A stretch of DNA of 64,000 nt from Niabella yanshanensis (GTDB taxonomy: Bacteria > Bacteroidota > Bacteroidia > Chitinophagales > Chitinophagaceae): assembly GCF_034424215.1 (NCBI RefSeq), contig NZ_CP139960.1, forward strand, positions 1,116,001 through 1,180,000, in the 5' to 3' direction. Made by a program: the position numbers and the translations under genes. Shown here in pieces: positions 9,071-17,803 of this stretch. A model generated the notes under the pieces. It saw only the letters and a program-made list of their open reading frames with translations. It was not told the DNA's origin and did no database searches. Position 1 is the stretch's first letter; each line of letters starts with the position of its first letter.

Positions 9071-9592
9071 GTGTACAGCGTGTTTATCAATCAAAAAATA
9101 AAAGAGACTTTTTTAATTATAGGTACCAATTTAGGTGACCGGCCAGCTCATTTGCAACAGGCTATTGCCCAAATTGAAGAAAATGTTGGTAAGATCCTCC
9201 ATCGCTCATCTGTTTATGAAACCGAACCCTGGGGTATAACCGATCAACCCAGTTTCTATAACCAGGTGTTGAAAGTTGCCACAACCCTTAACCCATTACA
9301 ACTGCTTACCGCAACGCTGGCTATTGAAAAAGAGATGGGCAGGGTAAGGGCTGAGCGATATGGGGCACGGATCATAGATATCGATATCCTGTTTTTTGAT
9401 GATTTAGTGATAAATACAGGCGAATTAACCATTCCTCATCCGCGAATTACTGAAAGGAATTTTGTGTTGGCGCCGCTGGCTGAAATAGCACCCCACCTGG
9501 TTCACCCCGTGTTGCATCAAACTATTTCGGAAATCTGGAGTGCCGGCAATGATCAGTTGGGTGTAAAAAAAATAGCTTCCAACGAACGGTAG
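9071..9592 (+). CDS. folK: 6-hydroxymethyl-7,8-dihydropterin pyrophosphokinase
   Basis: FolK transfers pyrophosphate from ATP to hydroxymethyl-dihydropterin in folate synthesis. The 173-residue protein shows the N-terminal IIGTNLGDRPAHLQQA, the middle motif VYETEPWGITDQPSFYNQVL, and the family signature EKEMGRVRAERYGARIIDIDIL with its catalytic basic residues and Asp pair. IPHPRITERNFVLAPLAEI follows. The start is a GTG; a second GTG 9 bases later is equally possible, and I see no strong ribosome-binding site for either. The gene is followed 53 bp later by a deoxynucleoside kinase, a pairing I recall from other Bacteroidota. Confidence 0.94.
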   Translation: MYSVFINQKIKETFLIIGTNLGDRPAHLQQAIAQIEENVGKILHRSSVYETEPWGITDQPSFYNQVLKVATTLNPLQLLTATLAIEKEMGRVRAERYGARIIDIDILFFDDLVINTGELTIPHPRITERNFVLAPLAEIAPHLVHPVLHQTISEIWSAGNDQLGVKKIASNER

Positions 9593-9645
9593 AATTATAT
9601 TTGCCCGGCATGGTCATTATCGGGCCCATATTATTTTAATTTGAT

Positions 9646-10278
9646 TTGCGTTACGAATTTATCACCATAGAGGGAAATATCGGAGCCGGTAAAACTACAT
9701 TGGCTACATTGCTCAGCAAGCATTATAATGCCAAGCTGGTATTGGAAGCTTTTGCAGACAATCCTTTCCTGCCCCGGTTCTATGAAAATCCCAAACAGTT
9801 TGCCTTCCCGCTGGAATTGTTTTTTATGGCCGAACGTTATAAACAATTACAGGAGATGCTGGTGCAGAAAAATATGTTCCACCAATTAACCATCAGCGAT
9901 TACCTGTTTACAAAATCTCTGTTATTTGCCAAAGTAACTTTAAGCGAGGATGAGTATAAGCTGTACCAACGGCTGTTTGACATTGTGCAGCAACAGCTTA
10001 TTCACCCGCAGCTACTGGTTTATCTTCATGCGCCTGTATCCAAGCTGCAGCAAAATATAAAGAAGCGGCAAAGAGCCTATGAGCAAAAAATACCTGACGA
10101 GTACCTGCAAAGCATCCAGGAAACCTACCTGCAATATATCAGGCAGCTAAAGTTGCCGGTGTTATTTGTAGATGCGTCTAATGCAGATTTTCTATCTAAT
10201 GATCAACACCTGCAGGTAATTCTTGATGCACTCGATCATGATTATGAGGCAGGGCTTCACCCGATTGCATTGCCTTAA
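9646..10278 (+). CDS. Deoxynucleoside kinase (deoxyadenosine/deoxyguanosine kinase family)
   Basis: The 210-residue protein phosphorylates deoxynucleosides for nucleotide salvage. It carries the P-loop GNIGAGKTT at residues 10-18, FADNPFLPRFYENPKQFAFPLELFFMAERYKQ (substrate-site region), SDYLFTKSLLFA (the DRS-like position), and the basic lid segment KRQRAYEQKIPDEYLQ. The start is TTG, chosen because the family N-terminus (MxYxFITIEGNIGAGKT) begins exactly there. It is the second gene of a probable folK-dNK unit. Which deoxynucleoside it prefers cannot be read from the sequence. Confidence 0.9.
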   Translation: MRYEFITIEGNIGAGKTTLATLLSKHYNAKLVLEAFADNPFLPRFYENPKQFAFPLELFFMAERYKQLQEMLVQKNMFHQLTISDYLFTKSLLFAKVTLSEDEYKLYQRLFDIVQQQLIHPQLLVYLHAPVSKLQQNIKKRQRAYEQKIPDEYLQSIQETYLQYIRQLKLPVLFVDASNADFLSNDQHLQVILDALDHDYEAGLHPIALP

Positions 10279-10404
10279 AAGGTTTGCAGATGATAGCTGA
10301 CCGATGATAGATAATAGTTCAGAGACAATAGCGCTGTACGTTTGATTAAAAGATTCCATCACCATGGGAAGCGCACTTATTACTCACCATTGATCACTCA
10401 TCCT

Positions 10405-10412
10405 TACCTTTG
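10405..10412 (+). promoter_or_regulatory. -7 box TACCTTTG before the MFS gene
   Basis: The box ends 8 bases before the ATG at 10421. The region just upstream (10290-10400) is degenerate ACTCACCATT-type intergenic text common in this phylum. Confidence 0.5.
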
Positions 10413-10420
10413 CATACCTA

Positions 10421-11716
10421 ATGGCAAGCGCAAATACCCCCGAAGTACAATTAATTAATGACCCTTTTGCAGCAGTTCGAATTCCTGAATACCGAAACCT
10501 GATGATTGGCCGATTTACATTCGTAATGGCTATGCGCATGATTACCACAGTAGTAGGTTGGTGGATCTACCAAATAACCAAAGACCCATTGGCAATAGGT
10601 ATGATCGGGCTTTCAGAAGTAATACCCGCGCTAACCCTTGCCCTGTATTCCGGCCATATGGTGGATACTAATGACAAGAGAAAACTCATTTTAACAGGCA
10701 TTGCCGGATATTGTATTGCAGCCCTAGTATTATTTACGCTATCTACTTCAAAAACGCAACAGCTCCTGCACACTACGCATATTTCCTGGTTTATTTATAG
10801 CGTCTTCTTCTTTACCGGTATATTACGATCTTTTGTGGGACCGTGTTTTAGCGCCATGATCGCTACTATCGTTCCCAAAAACCTGTTGCAAAATGCTACT
10901 ACCTGGAACCAGGGAACCTGGCTTTCTGCTTCGGTAACCGGCCATGCTACAGGAGGCTTCCTGATTGCCTTCATCGGTATTTCTTCAACACTGATTGTGA
11001 TCAGTTGTCTTGTTTTCCTAAGCCTGCTGTTTCTTTATCAACTGAAACCCAAACCGCCCATAAAAATTGAGATAGCAGGCGATGATAGCAGCCTCACCCA
11101 GGCTCCCGAAAAAAAGACCTGGGCCAGTATTAAAGAAGGCCTGTCTTTTGTATTTCAAACAAAAGCTTTATTAGCTGCCATGGCACTGGATATGTTCGCC
11201 GTTTTGTTTGGTGGAGCGGTGGCTATGATTCCTGTGTTTGCGAGCGATATACTAAAAATAGGGCCCAAAGGCTTTGGCTGGCTGAATGCAGCAACTGATA
11301 TCGGCGCTATTTTTATTGTTATTATTCTTACTTTATGGCCTATGAAAAGAGGCCAGGGACGCAAAATGTTGATTGCCGTGGCCGGTTTTGGCACCTGTAT
11401 TATTTTGTTTGGCTTGTCCAAATGGTTCTGGCTCTCGTTTTCTGTGTTAGTTGTAGCAGGCATACTGGATGGCGTAAGTGTTGTGGTCCGCGGCACCGTA
11501 ATGCAACTATTAACACCCGATCATATGCGTGGCCGGGTTAGCAGTGTGAGTGGCATGTTTGTACTAAGCAGTAACGAACTGGGGCAATTTGAAAGTGGCG
11601 TCATGTCGCGTGCTTTTGGTGTAATTCCGTCGGTAATTATTGGCGGATGTATGACTGTAGCAGTTGTTGTTACCACCTGGCTAAAAGCGCCCACTTTGAG
11701 GAAGTTTGAGTATTAG
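10421..11716 (+). CDS. MFS transporter, EntS-like exporter
   Basis: The 431-residue protein has about 12 predicted membrane helices in two six-helix halves with a cytoplasmic loop around residues 205-235. It resembles the EntS/MFS_3 branch, with an N-terminal MIGRFTFVMAMRMITTVVGWWIYQITKDPLAIG and the internal loop DTNDKRKLILTG (the motif A region). Late in the protein, GRVSSVSGMFVLSSNELGQFESGVMSRAFG is typical of that branch. Members export siderophores or drugs by proton antiport. No siderophore synthesis genes are nearby, so the substrate is open. It is followed 25 bp later by a GNAT gene on the same strand, probably co-transcribed. Confidence 0.9.
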   Translation: MASANTPEVQLINDPFAAVRIPEYRNLMIGRFTFVMAMRMITTVVGWWIYQITKDPLAIGMIGLSEVIPALTLALYSGHMVDTNDKRKLILTGIAGYCIAALVLFTLSTSKTQQLLHTTHISWFIYSVFFFTGILRSFVGPCFSAMIATIVPKNLLQNATTWNQGTWLSASVTGHATGGFLIAFIGISSTLIVISCLVFLSLLFLYQLKPKPPIKIEIAGDDSSLTQAPEKKTWASIKEGLSFVFQTKALLAAMALDMFAVLFGGAVAMIPVFASDILKIGPKGFGWLNAATDIGAIFIVIILTLWPMKRGQGRKMLIAVAGFGTCIILFGLSKWFWLSFSVLVVAGILDGVSVVVRGTVMQLLTPDHMRGRVSSVSGMFVLSSNELGQFESGVMSRAFGVIPSVIIGGCMTVAVVVTTWLKAPTLRKFEY

Positions 11717-11741
11717 TTGATCATTCTCTCCCCTATACTTT

Positions 11742-12194
11742 ATGACTATACAAAGAATTACTGCTGACCAGGTATTGCTGGTAGCCGACTTATTCAATCA
11801 ATACCGGATCTTTTATAAACAAGCTTCGGACATAGCACTGGCTGAAAAATTTCTTACGGAAAGGCTGGCGAATAATGAATCCGTAATTTTCGTAGCTATG
11901 ATAAACGAACAACCGGCAGGCTTCACGCAGCTCTACCCTACTTATTCTTCCATGCGTGTTTCAAAAAACTGGATCTTAAATGATCTGTATGTAGAAGCCG
12001 GTCAAAGGAAACAGGGCATTGGAGGCAATCTTATCAAAACAGCTATGAACTTTGCCCGTGAAGACGGCGCTACTTACCTGGCACTTTCCACTGCTGTCGA
12101 CAATTATACCGCGCAGGCATTATATGAATCGATCGGTTTTATAAAGCAGGAGCCGGATACCGCTTTTTTTGACTATCGAATCGCATTAAAATAA
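11742..12194 (+). CDS. GNAT-family N-acetyltransferase
   Basis: The 150-residue protein is a single GNAT domain, which transfers acetyl from acetyl-CoA to an amine. The central strand NWILNDLYVEAGQRKQGIGGNLIKTAMNFAREDGATYLALSTA contains the acetyl-CoA loop (Q/RxxGxG/A, here RKQGIGG). A typical C-terminal YESIGFIKQ follows. It lies 25 bp after the MFS exporter, so it may modify the exported compound or a toxic substrate, which is only a guess from position. The acceptor is unknown. Confidence 0.88.
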   Translation: MTIQRITADQVLLVADLFNQYRIFYKQASDIALAEKFLTERLANNESVIFVAMINEQPAGFTQLYPTYSSMRVSKNWILNDLYVEAGQRKQGIGGNLIKTAMNFAREDGATYLALSTAVDNYTAQALYESIGFIKQEPDTAFFDYRIALK

Positions 12195-12196
12195 GA

Positions 12197-12220
12197 AAGC
12201 CGGTACTTTCGCACCGGCTT
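12197..12220 (-). terminator. Terminator of serA
   Basis: AAGCCGGT (12197-12204) pairs with ACCGGCTT (12213-12220). On the minus strand the stem is followed by TTTCTTATTTT, so it mainly serves serA. Confidence 0.75.
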
Positions 12221-12244
12221 CCAACAACTTAAAAACAAGACCAG

Positions 12245-13399
12245 TTATATCACTCTCACGCGTAAAACGCCTTCTATCGCTTTTATTTTAGCGATGCTTT
12301 CTTCGCTGCTTACGCTTTCCAGATCCAAAATAGTATAAGCATAATCGCCACGGCTTTTGTTGATCATATCCTTGATATTGATCTGCGCATCGGCCAAAGC
12401 TGTTGATATTTGCCCTACCATGTTTGGAATATTTTTATGAGCTACCGTAATACGCTGAACACCCGATAAAGGCATTTCGCAATTCGGGAAATTTACCGAG
12501 TTCCTGATATTACCCGTTTCGAGATACACTTTCGTTTGCATAGCGGCCATATGGGCACAATTATCTTCAGATTCGGGTGTAGATGCGCCCAGGTGCGGGA
12601 TAGTAATCACACCAGGCTTATTGATCATTTTCTCATTCGGAAAATCTGTAACATAGCCACCAACTGTTCCAGCTTCGATAGCAGCGAGTATATCATCATC
12701 ATTTACCAGTTCGCCACGGGATAAATTGATCACGCGTACGCCTTTTTTCATTTGAGCAAAGGCTTCTGCGTTTAACGTGCCCTTTGTTTGGGCATTGTAT
12801 GGAATATGCAGGGTGATATAATCTGCTTTCTCAAATATCGTTTTCAGATCAGTAGCTTTCTTAACCGCTCTTGATAATCCCCATGCAGCATCTACCGAAA
12901 TAAACGGATCATAACCTAATACTTCCATACCCAGGTTAACCGCTGCGTTAGCGATCAACACACCAATAGCACCCAAACCAATTACACCCAGCACCTTTCC
13001 TTCGATCTCTGGTCCGACAAACTGCGCTTTTCCTTTTTCTACTTCTTTGGCAACATCCTGCGTAAGACCATTGGCCCAATTGATCCCATCTACAATTTTG
13101 CGGGAAGAGATCAACATAGAAGTGATCGCCAGTTCTTTTACCGCGTTGGCATTAGCACCCGGTGTATTGAACACCACAATGCCTTTTTCAGCACATTTAT
13201 CCGTAGGGATATTATTCACCCCTGCGCCGGCACGTGCGATGCTTAACAGCGATTCAGGGAATTCCATTTCATGCATCGACGCGCTTCTTAAAAGAATTCC
13301 GTCGGGGTTAGCGGCATCATCCGCAATGGTGTAACCTTCACCAAATTTATCTAAACCGGTTTTGGCTATTTTATTTAAAGTCTTAATTGTGTAACTCAT
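12245..13399 (-). CDS. serA: D-3-phosphoglycerate dehydrogenase
   Basis: SerA oxidises 3-phosphoglycerate to 3-phosphohydroxypyruvate, the first step of serine synthesis. From the ATG at 13397-13399 the protein has 384 residues. It has a substrate domain, the NAD-binding GLGAIG at 141-146, INLSRGELVNDDDILAA, and the catalytic region PHLGASTPESEDNCA. A C-terminal ACT domain (about 310-384) probably senses serine. An open frame extends 30 codons upstream, but that stretch is low-complexity intergenic text, so the internal Met is the right start. serC lies 127 bp upstream on the same strand, giving a serC-serA unit. Confidence 0.95.
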   Translation of the reverse strand: MSYTIKTLNKIAKTGLDKFGEGYTIADDAANPDGILLRSASMHEMEFPESLLSIARAGAGVNNIPTDKCAEKGIVVFNTPGANANAVKELAITSMLISSRKIVDGINWANGLTQDVAKEVEKGKAQFVGPEIEGKVLGVIGLGAIGVLIANAAVNLGMEVLGYDPFISVDAAWGLSRAVKKATDLKTIFEKADYITLHIPYNAQTKGTLNAEAFAQMKKGVRVINLSRGELVNDDDILAAIEAGTVGGYVTDFPNEKMINKPGVITIPHLGASTPESEDNCAHMAAMQTKVYLETGNIRNSVNFPNCEMPLSGVQRITVAHKNIPNMVGQISTALADAQINIKDMINKSRGDYAYTILDLESVSSEESIAKIKAIEGVLRVRVI

Positions 13400-13526
13400 T
13401 TTTAAAAAAGTTTTTTTTATGCTGGATACATGTTTCTCGATACCGGATGCTTGAGGTTCAGAGTTCGAACATTTTTTACACCCATTCACTACTTACCATT
13501 AGCTACTCACGATTTACACGCCCGGC

Positions 13527-14609
13527 TTATTTATTCGCCACTTCAAATTGTTTCATAAAGTCAACCAGCTTCTGCACGCCTTCCAGAGAGATGGCATTGT
13601 AGATACTGGCACGCATACCCCCTACAGATCTATGCCCTTTTAATTGAACAAAACCTGCTGCTGTAGCTTCTTTAATAAACTTAGCGTCTATTTCTTCATT
13701 GCCTGTAACAAAAGGAATATTCATTACAGAACGGTCCTTACCCGCCACAGTACTTTTGAATAATGACGATTCATCCAGGAAGTTATATAAAGTGTTTGCC
13801 TTATCGATATTGGTTTTTTCGATTGCGGCAACACCACCCTGCTCTTTCAGCCAGTTTAATACCAACCCAATCAGGTAAATACCAAAAGTAGGAGGTGTAT
13901 TGTACATGCTTCCATTTTCGATATGTTCCTTATAGTTGAACATCGTTGGGGTAAAGTCCATTGCGTTGCCTGCGAGGTCTTCGCGAATGATCACCACTGT
14001 TACACCTGCGGGTCCAAGGTTTTTCTGAGCGCCTGCATATATTAAACCAAACTTAGAAACATCATAATGCTTGGAAAGGATATCAGAAGACATATCGCCT
14101 ACTAAAGGCACATTACCCGTATCAGGCAATTCAGCAAACCGGGTACCATAAATAGTGTTATTGGTAGTGATATGGAAATAGTCTGCATCCTTATCAAATG
14201 TAGCCGGATCCAGTTCAGGAATATAGCTAAAAGTTTTATCTTCAGAAGAGGCTATAACATTTACAGTACCGTAACGTTTGGCTTCTTTGATCGCTTTTTT
14301 TGACCAGGCGCCGGTATTTACATAATCAGCTTTTTTACTTTTGTTCATCAGGTTCAAAGGCACCATCGCAAACTGAGATGAAGCTCCTCCCTGCAAAAAC
14401 AAAACCTTATAGTTATCAGGCACCTGCATTAATTCGCGCAATGAACTTTCTGCCGAATCAAGAATGGACATGAAATCTTTGGAGCGGTGGCTCATTTCCA
14501 TTACGCTCATTCCACTTGTTCCATAGCACAGCATTTCGCTTTGTGCTTTCTTTAAAACCTCTTCCGGTAAAGCAGAAGGGCCGGCCGAAAAATTGTAAAC
14601 TCTTTGCAT
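13527..14609 (-). CDS. serC: Phosphoserine aminotransferase
   Basis: SerC converts 3-phosphohydroxypyruvate and glutamate to phosphoserine, the step after SerA. The 360-residue protein shows the family start VYNFSAGPSALPEEVL, LFLQGGASSQFAMVPLNL (cofactor phosphate site), and the PLP-binding Lys196 in YAGAQKNLGPAG. GHRSVGGMRASIYNAISLEGV is near the C-terminus. It precedes serA on the same strand and is probably transcribed with it. A phosphoserine phosphatase is not in the window. Confidence 0.96.
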   Translation of the reverse strand: MQRVYNFSAGPSALPEEVLKKAQSEMLCYGTSGMSVMEMSHRSKDFMSILDSAESSLRELMQVPDNYKVLFLQGGASSQFAMVPLNLMNKSKKADYVNTGAWSKKAIKEAKRYGTVNVIASSEDKTFSYIPELDPATFDKDADYFHITTNNTIYGTRFAELPDTGNVPLVGDMSSDILSKHYDVSKFGLIYAGAQKNLGPAGVTVVIIREDLAGNAMDFTPTMFNYKEHIENGSMYNTPPTFGIYLIGLVLNWLKEQGGVAAIEKTNIDKANTLYNFLDESSLFKSTVAGKDRSVMNIPFVTGNEEIDAKFIKEATAAGFVQLKGHRSVGGMRASIYNAISLEGVQKLVDFMKQFEVANK

Positions 14610-14845
14610 TGCCTATTAATTATTGTTTAAAATATTGAGGCGCGAATTTAAACTTATCTAACGTAATTACAATCCTGCACTGTCGATTTTTAACAGTTAT
14701 GCACATTTAGTGAATAAAGAGAGGTTATCAAACGGTCTCATAGCTAATAAAAAACGGGCATTCAGCAGGAGTTTTACTCAATAATGATGGACTTTATCAG
14801 CCAATTCCTGAAGCCTCTTAATTATTACTTAAAGGTATATTGAGA

Positions 14846-15229
14846 CTAAAAGGCGGAAAATTGATGGATAATGCGCGGTATAAAAATGATACCGCCCGTA
14901 ATTAAAGCTCCTATAGAAACGATCAGAACTGCGGCAGCAGCCAGATCCTTTACGATCTTTATTTTCTCGTGATATTGAGGAGATACTACGTCGCAGAGCT
15001 TTTCGATAGCCGTATTCATAGTTTCTGCGCCCATTACCGCCGCAATACAGGCAATAATTAACGCCCACTCTACGGTAGATATAGTCAGCAAAAAACCCAT
15101 CAGAACGGCAAGCCCGGCAAATAGTACATGAATACGGAAGTTCTGTTCCGAACGAATCACTGCCTTCAGCCCGTTAACTGCATACCCAAAGCTCTTCAGG
15201 ATTTTTTTTATTGAAAATTGTTGCGTCAT
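14846..15229 (-). CDS. dgkA: Diacylglycerol kinase / undecaprenol kinase family membrane protein
   Basis: The protein of about 127 residues is a small integral membrane lipid kinase with three helices. The hallmark GAETMNTAIEKLCDVVSP (catalytic Glu and Asn) and the N-terminal SFGYAVNGLKAVIRSEQNFRIH are clear. It phosphorylates diacylglycerol or undecaprenol in the inner membrane. The ATG at 15227-15229 is taken as start because the upstream alternative TTG overlaps a TAGATTTG -7 box. It is a single gene. Which lipid it uses cannot be decided here; Gram-positive-like members of this family favour undecaprenol. Confidence 0.9.
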   Translation of the reverse strand: MTQQFSIKKILKSFGYAVNGLKAVIRSEQNFRIHVLFAGLAVLMGFLLTISTVEWALIIACIAAVMGAETMNTAIEKLCDVVSPQYHEKIKIVKDLAAAAVLIVSIGALITGGIIFIPRIIHQFSAF

Positions 15230-15235
15230 CAGCAA

Positions 15236-15243
15236 CAAATCTA
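15236..15243 (-). promoter_or_regulatory. -7 box TAGATTTG of the dgkA gene
   Basis: The box lies on the minus strand, 6 bases before the ATG at 15227-15229. It rules out the TTG starts further upstream and again implies a very short leader. Confidence 0.55.
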
Positions 15244-15367
15244 AACATTTAAGGCCATAGACCTGTTCTCCGGCAGGAACGGGTTATCATCATTTTTCAA
15301 AATGGAACCTAAGTTTAAAAGTATTGAAAGGGAGTAATTCATGAATAATGATTTATTTTGACCACAA

Positions 15368-16867
15368 ATGGCCGATCTGATCAACCGCTGCGTACTCGCT
15401 CTAGCCCTAAGTTTCTGGACAATTGGAGGGATATGCCAGTCAAACGAAGTAGTATTAACCGGCAGGGTAACGGACAAAGAATCCGGCGCTGCGCTGCAGG
15501 GCATTTCAGTATATATCAATAATACAACCTACAGTACTCAAACCCAAAAAGATGGAAGCTTCAGATTATCCAATATTCCTTTATCTAATTTTGAGCTCGT
15601 TTTTTCATCTGTAAACTACGAAACCCAAACTCTTGGTATTGACATTCGCACTCCTATTGCTCCCTTAAACATTCAGATGCAGAAAAGCACCGCTTTGCTT
15701 AACGAAGTGGTGGTAACAGCCAATGTTGATAAAAACGGCTGGGCTCAATATGGCACCACGTTCAGCAAAGATTTCCTCAGTTATTCATCATTTGCCCAAC
15801 AATGCAAAATTGTCAACTATCCCTCAATACGCTTCAGACGAATAAAAAAAGATAATATTCTGAAAGCTTACTCGAAAGAACCACTGAAAATAAAAAATAA
15901 TGCCCTGGGCTACGAACTTACTTACTGGTTGAATGAATATGAACACCAGTTTGCAACTCAATTAGTACTCTATCAAGGCAATACTCAATTTAATGAGATG
16001 AGGGGCAGCAAAAGAAAAATGCAGCATTGGGATAAAAACCGGCAGATTGCCTACCGCGGCTCCCTTACGCATTTTATCCGGTCTGTTTACGAGGGTAATA
16101 CAAAAGAAGAAGGATTTGTGGTTAATCTTATAAAAACCATTCCCTATAAAGACATCAATTTTTACATACCGGCTTTTACGGACACAACCAGCATTCACAG
16201 CTCCGCCGCACTGACGAATTTTATAGCTGGTATATATACTTCCAAAGACAACGTGCTGGCAGCATCACGAGCTAATGACGCGCTTCAATGGCTGGGCAGC
16301 AAACGGGACCAAATGCCCTTTGTTATTTCACTTGCTGTTCCCGACCGAACCGTACAAGCCTATTTCTTTGTAAAAAAGTCCCTGGTATCAGACCAGGTTG
16401 CTGTTTACAGGTTCGATGTAAAAGATACAACGGCCATAAGGCATATTCAATGGGAAACCGCCGGCACCATCATCCCGGATCAAAAATCCCTGAACCGCAT
16501 CAGCGGTTACCAAAGTACGACTCAAGATCAACGCGGATATTTAAAAGTAAAACTGTTTTATTCCCGCCCCCTAAATCCTAATCATTTTATTAGCAAGGTT
16601 GATGATCAATTATTCCTTCACTTTAACGACACCTGGCAAATCACCTATACCAGAGAAGGTAAGGATAAAGCGTATATTGAAGAAAATGCCTTGCAAAATA
16701 ATGATTCGGGTTACCAGGAATCTACGCTTAGCATGACGGGGTCACAACCCGTGATGATCTTACCTAATGGATATTACACCGGCACATACAGTTTTATTAC
16801 CGGTGCTTACTGGTCTTATGAAAAAGTAGATAAAATGCTACCTTTAGATTTTAAGCTATCAAAATAG
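15368..16867 (+). CDS. Exported protein with carboxypeptidase-like regulatory domain, 499 aa
   Basis: After a signal peptide (residues 1-25, ending near GGICQS) comes a CarboxypepD_reg-like beta-sandwich, VVLTGRVTDKESGAALQGISVYINNTTYSTQTQKDG (about 29-115). NEVVVTANV then resembles the start of a TonB plug, but no barrel follows. The remaining roughly 370 residues are beta-rich and resemble the uncharacterised C-terminal parts of other Bacteroidota proteins of this kind. It is probably a periplasmic or outer-membrane-associated protein. A possible TATTTTG box lies just before the ATG. I cannot assign a function. Confidence 0.75.
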   Translation: MADLINRCVLALALSFWTIGGICQSNEVVLTGRVTDKESGAALQGISVYINNTTYSTQTQKDGSFRLSNIPLSNFELVFSSVNYETQTLGIDIRTPIAPLNIQMQKSTALLNEVVVTANVDKNGWAQYGTTFSKDFLSYSSFAQQCKIVNYPSIRFRRIKKDNILKAYSKEPLKIKNNALGYELTYWLNEYEHQFATQLVLYQGNTQFNEMRGSKRKMQHWDKNRQIAYRGSLTHFIRSVYEGNTKEEGFVVNLIKTIPYKDINFYIPAFTDTTSIHSSAALTNFIAGIYTSKDNVLAASRANDALQWLGSKRDQMPFVISLAVPDRTVQAYFFVKKSLVSDQVAVYRFDVKDTTAIRHIQWETAGTIIPDQKSLNRISGYQSTTQDQRGYLKVKLFYSRPLNPNHFISKVDDQLFLHFNDTWQITYTREGKDKAYIEENALQNNDSGYQESTLSMTGSQPVMILPNGYYTGTYSFITGAYWSYEKVDKMLPLDFKLSK

Positions 16868-16877
16868 CCGGCAGTAC

Positions 16878-17726
16878 TTATTTGGTTTTGGCTGCTGATT
16901 TTTTAGCAGGGGCTGTCTTATTTTTCTTTTCCAGCTTCATGGCTTCTGCTTCCAGCTCCATACTAAACAAAGCCATAGCACACTTGCCGCAGCCTACTTC
17001 CTGGCCTGCTTCCAAAGACTCACGGGCCGCTTGAATATCTCCTATTGCCGCGTAATAGCCGCCTAACACTTCATAACCGTTCGTATCTCCCAGGTCAATA
17101 GCCCGATATATAATATCTAAAATCTCCTGATTGGGCGCACGTTTCTTAATTTGTTTTTCGGAACTATACAATGCGGCAATGCCACCCATGTCTTCCAGGG
17201 TTTTCAAGCCTGCATAATCCAAACAAGCTTTTGACAGGCCGCTATCACACAAATTCTTCAGTGTACTTGCATAAGTGCTATCAGGACCTTCAAAAAGCAG
17301 GGAAAGCTCACTACTTCTTCTTTTGATACTATAGTATTGGTATAGCAAACCGGCGATCCTGTCAGACGCTACGGGATCGGTACGTAAAGTTTCAACGGTG
17401 GTATCTTTTACCTTTTCCCAAACACAGCCATCCACCCAGTCTGAAGCACCGTATAATTTATCGCCTTTAATCACAAATTTGAAGATGCTCTTATCCGGAT
17501 ACACAATAAGGCTATCGTCTTTTTGAAAATAATAACCATTGCCGATGCCCATAATATCTACCCTGCCATTACCATCAAAAGTAAAATATTCGTACATCGC
17601 GGTATCGGAACTGGCTTTAAAATATCCTTGCAGCTCATTGGTGATCTTTTGCGCAGAAAGTACCTGTATACCGCCAATTATCAAAAGGCAAAGCACATAA
17701 AAAAACTTACGATTCACTGATTCCAT
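16878..17726 (-). CDS. Hypothetical exported protein with Sel1/TPR-like C-terminus
   Basis: From the ATG at 17724-17726 the product has 282 residues. A signal peptide covers FFYVLCLLIIGGIQVLSAQ (residues 6-25). The middle is beta-rich, and the C-terminal third contains helical repeats (DTNGYEVLGGYYAAIGDIQAARESLEAGQ) resembling TPR or Sel1 units. It ends in a Lys/Ala-rich tail, KTAPAKKSAAKTK. An upstream TTG in frame overlaps a TATATTTG -7 box and is rejected as start. It follows pgk but has its own promoter, with a terminator between. Function unknown. Confidence 0.7.
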   Translation of the reverse strand: MESVNRKFFYVLCLLIIGGIQVLSAQKITNELQGYFKASSDTAMYEYFTFDGNGRVDIMGIGNGYYFQKDDSLIVYPDKSIFKFVIKGDKLYGASDWVDGCVWEKVKDTTVETLRTDPVASDRIAGLLYQYYSIKRRSSELSLLFEGPDSTYASTLKNLCDSGLSKACLDYAGLKTLEDMGGIAALYSSEKQIKKRAPNQEILDIIYRAIDLGDTNGYEVLGGYYAAIGDIQAARESLEAGQEVGCGKCAMALFSMELEAEAMKLEKKNKTAPAKKSAAKTK

Positions 17727-17735
17727 TTTAAGCGG

Positions 17736-17743
17736 CAAATATA
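17736..17743 (-). promoter_or_regulatory. -7 box TATATTTG of the 282-aa gene
   Basis: It lies on the minus strand, 9 bases before the ATG at 17726, and decides the start codon. Confidence 0.55.
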
Positions 17744-17748
17744 TACAA

Positions 17749-17781
17749 ACAAAAAAATGCGAAGCACTTTGCCCCGCATTT
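17749..17781 (-). terminator. Terminator of pgk
   Basis: AAATGCG (17756-17762) pairs with CGCATTT (17775-17781). On the minus strand the stem is followed by a run of T. Confidence 0.7.
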
Positions 17782-17803
17782 TACAATAATTATTACCGGT
17801 ATT

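Noticed and set aside
13400-13489. 30-codon N-terminal extension of SerA
   Set aside because: It translates low-complexity intergenic text, and the family N-terminus starts at the internal ATG at 13399.
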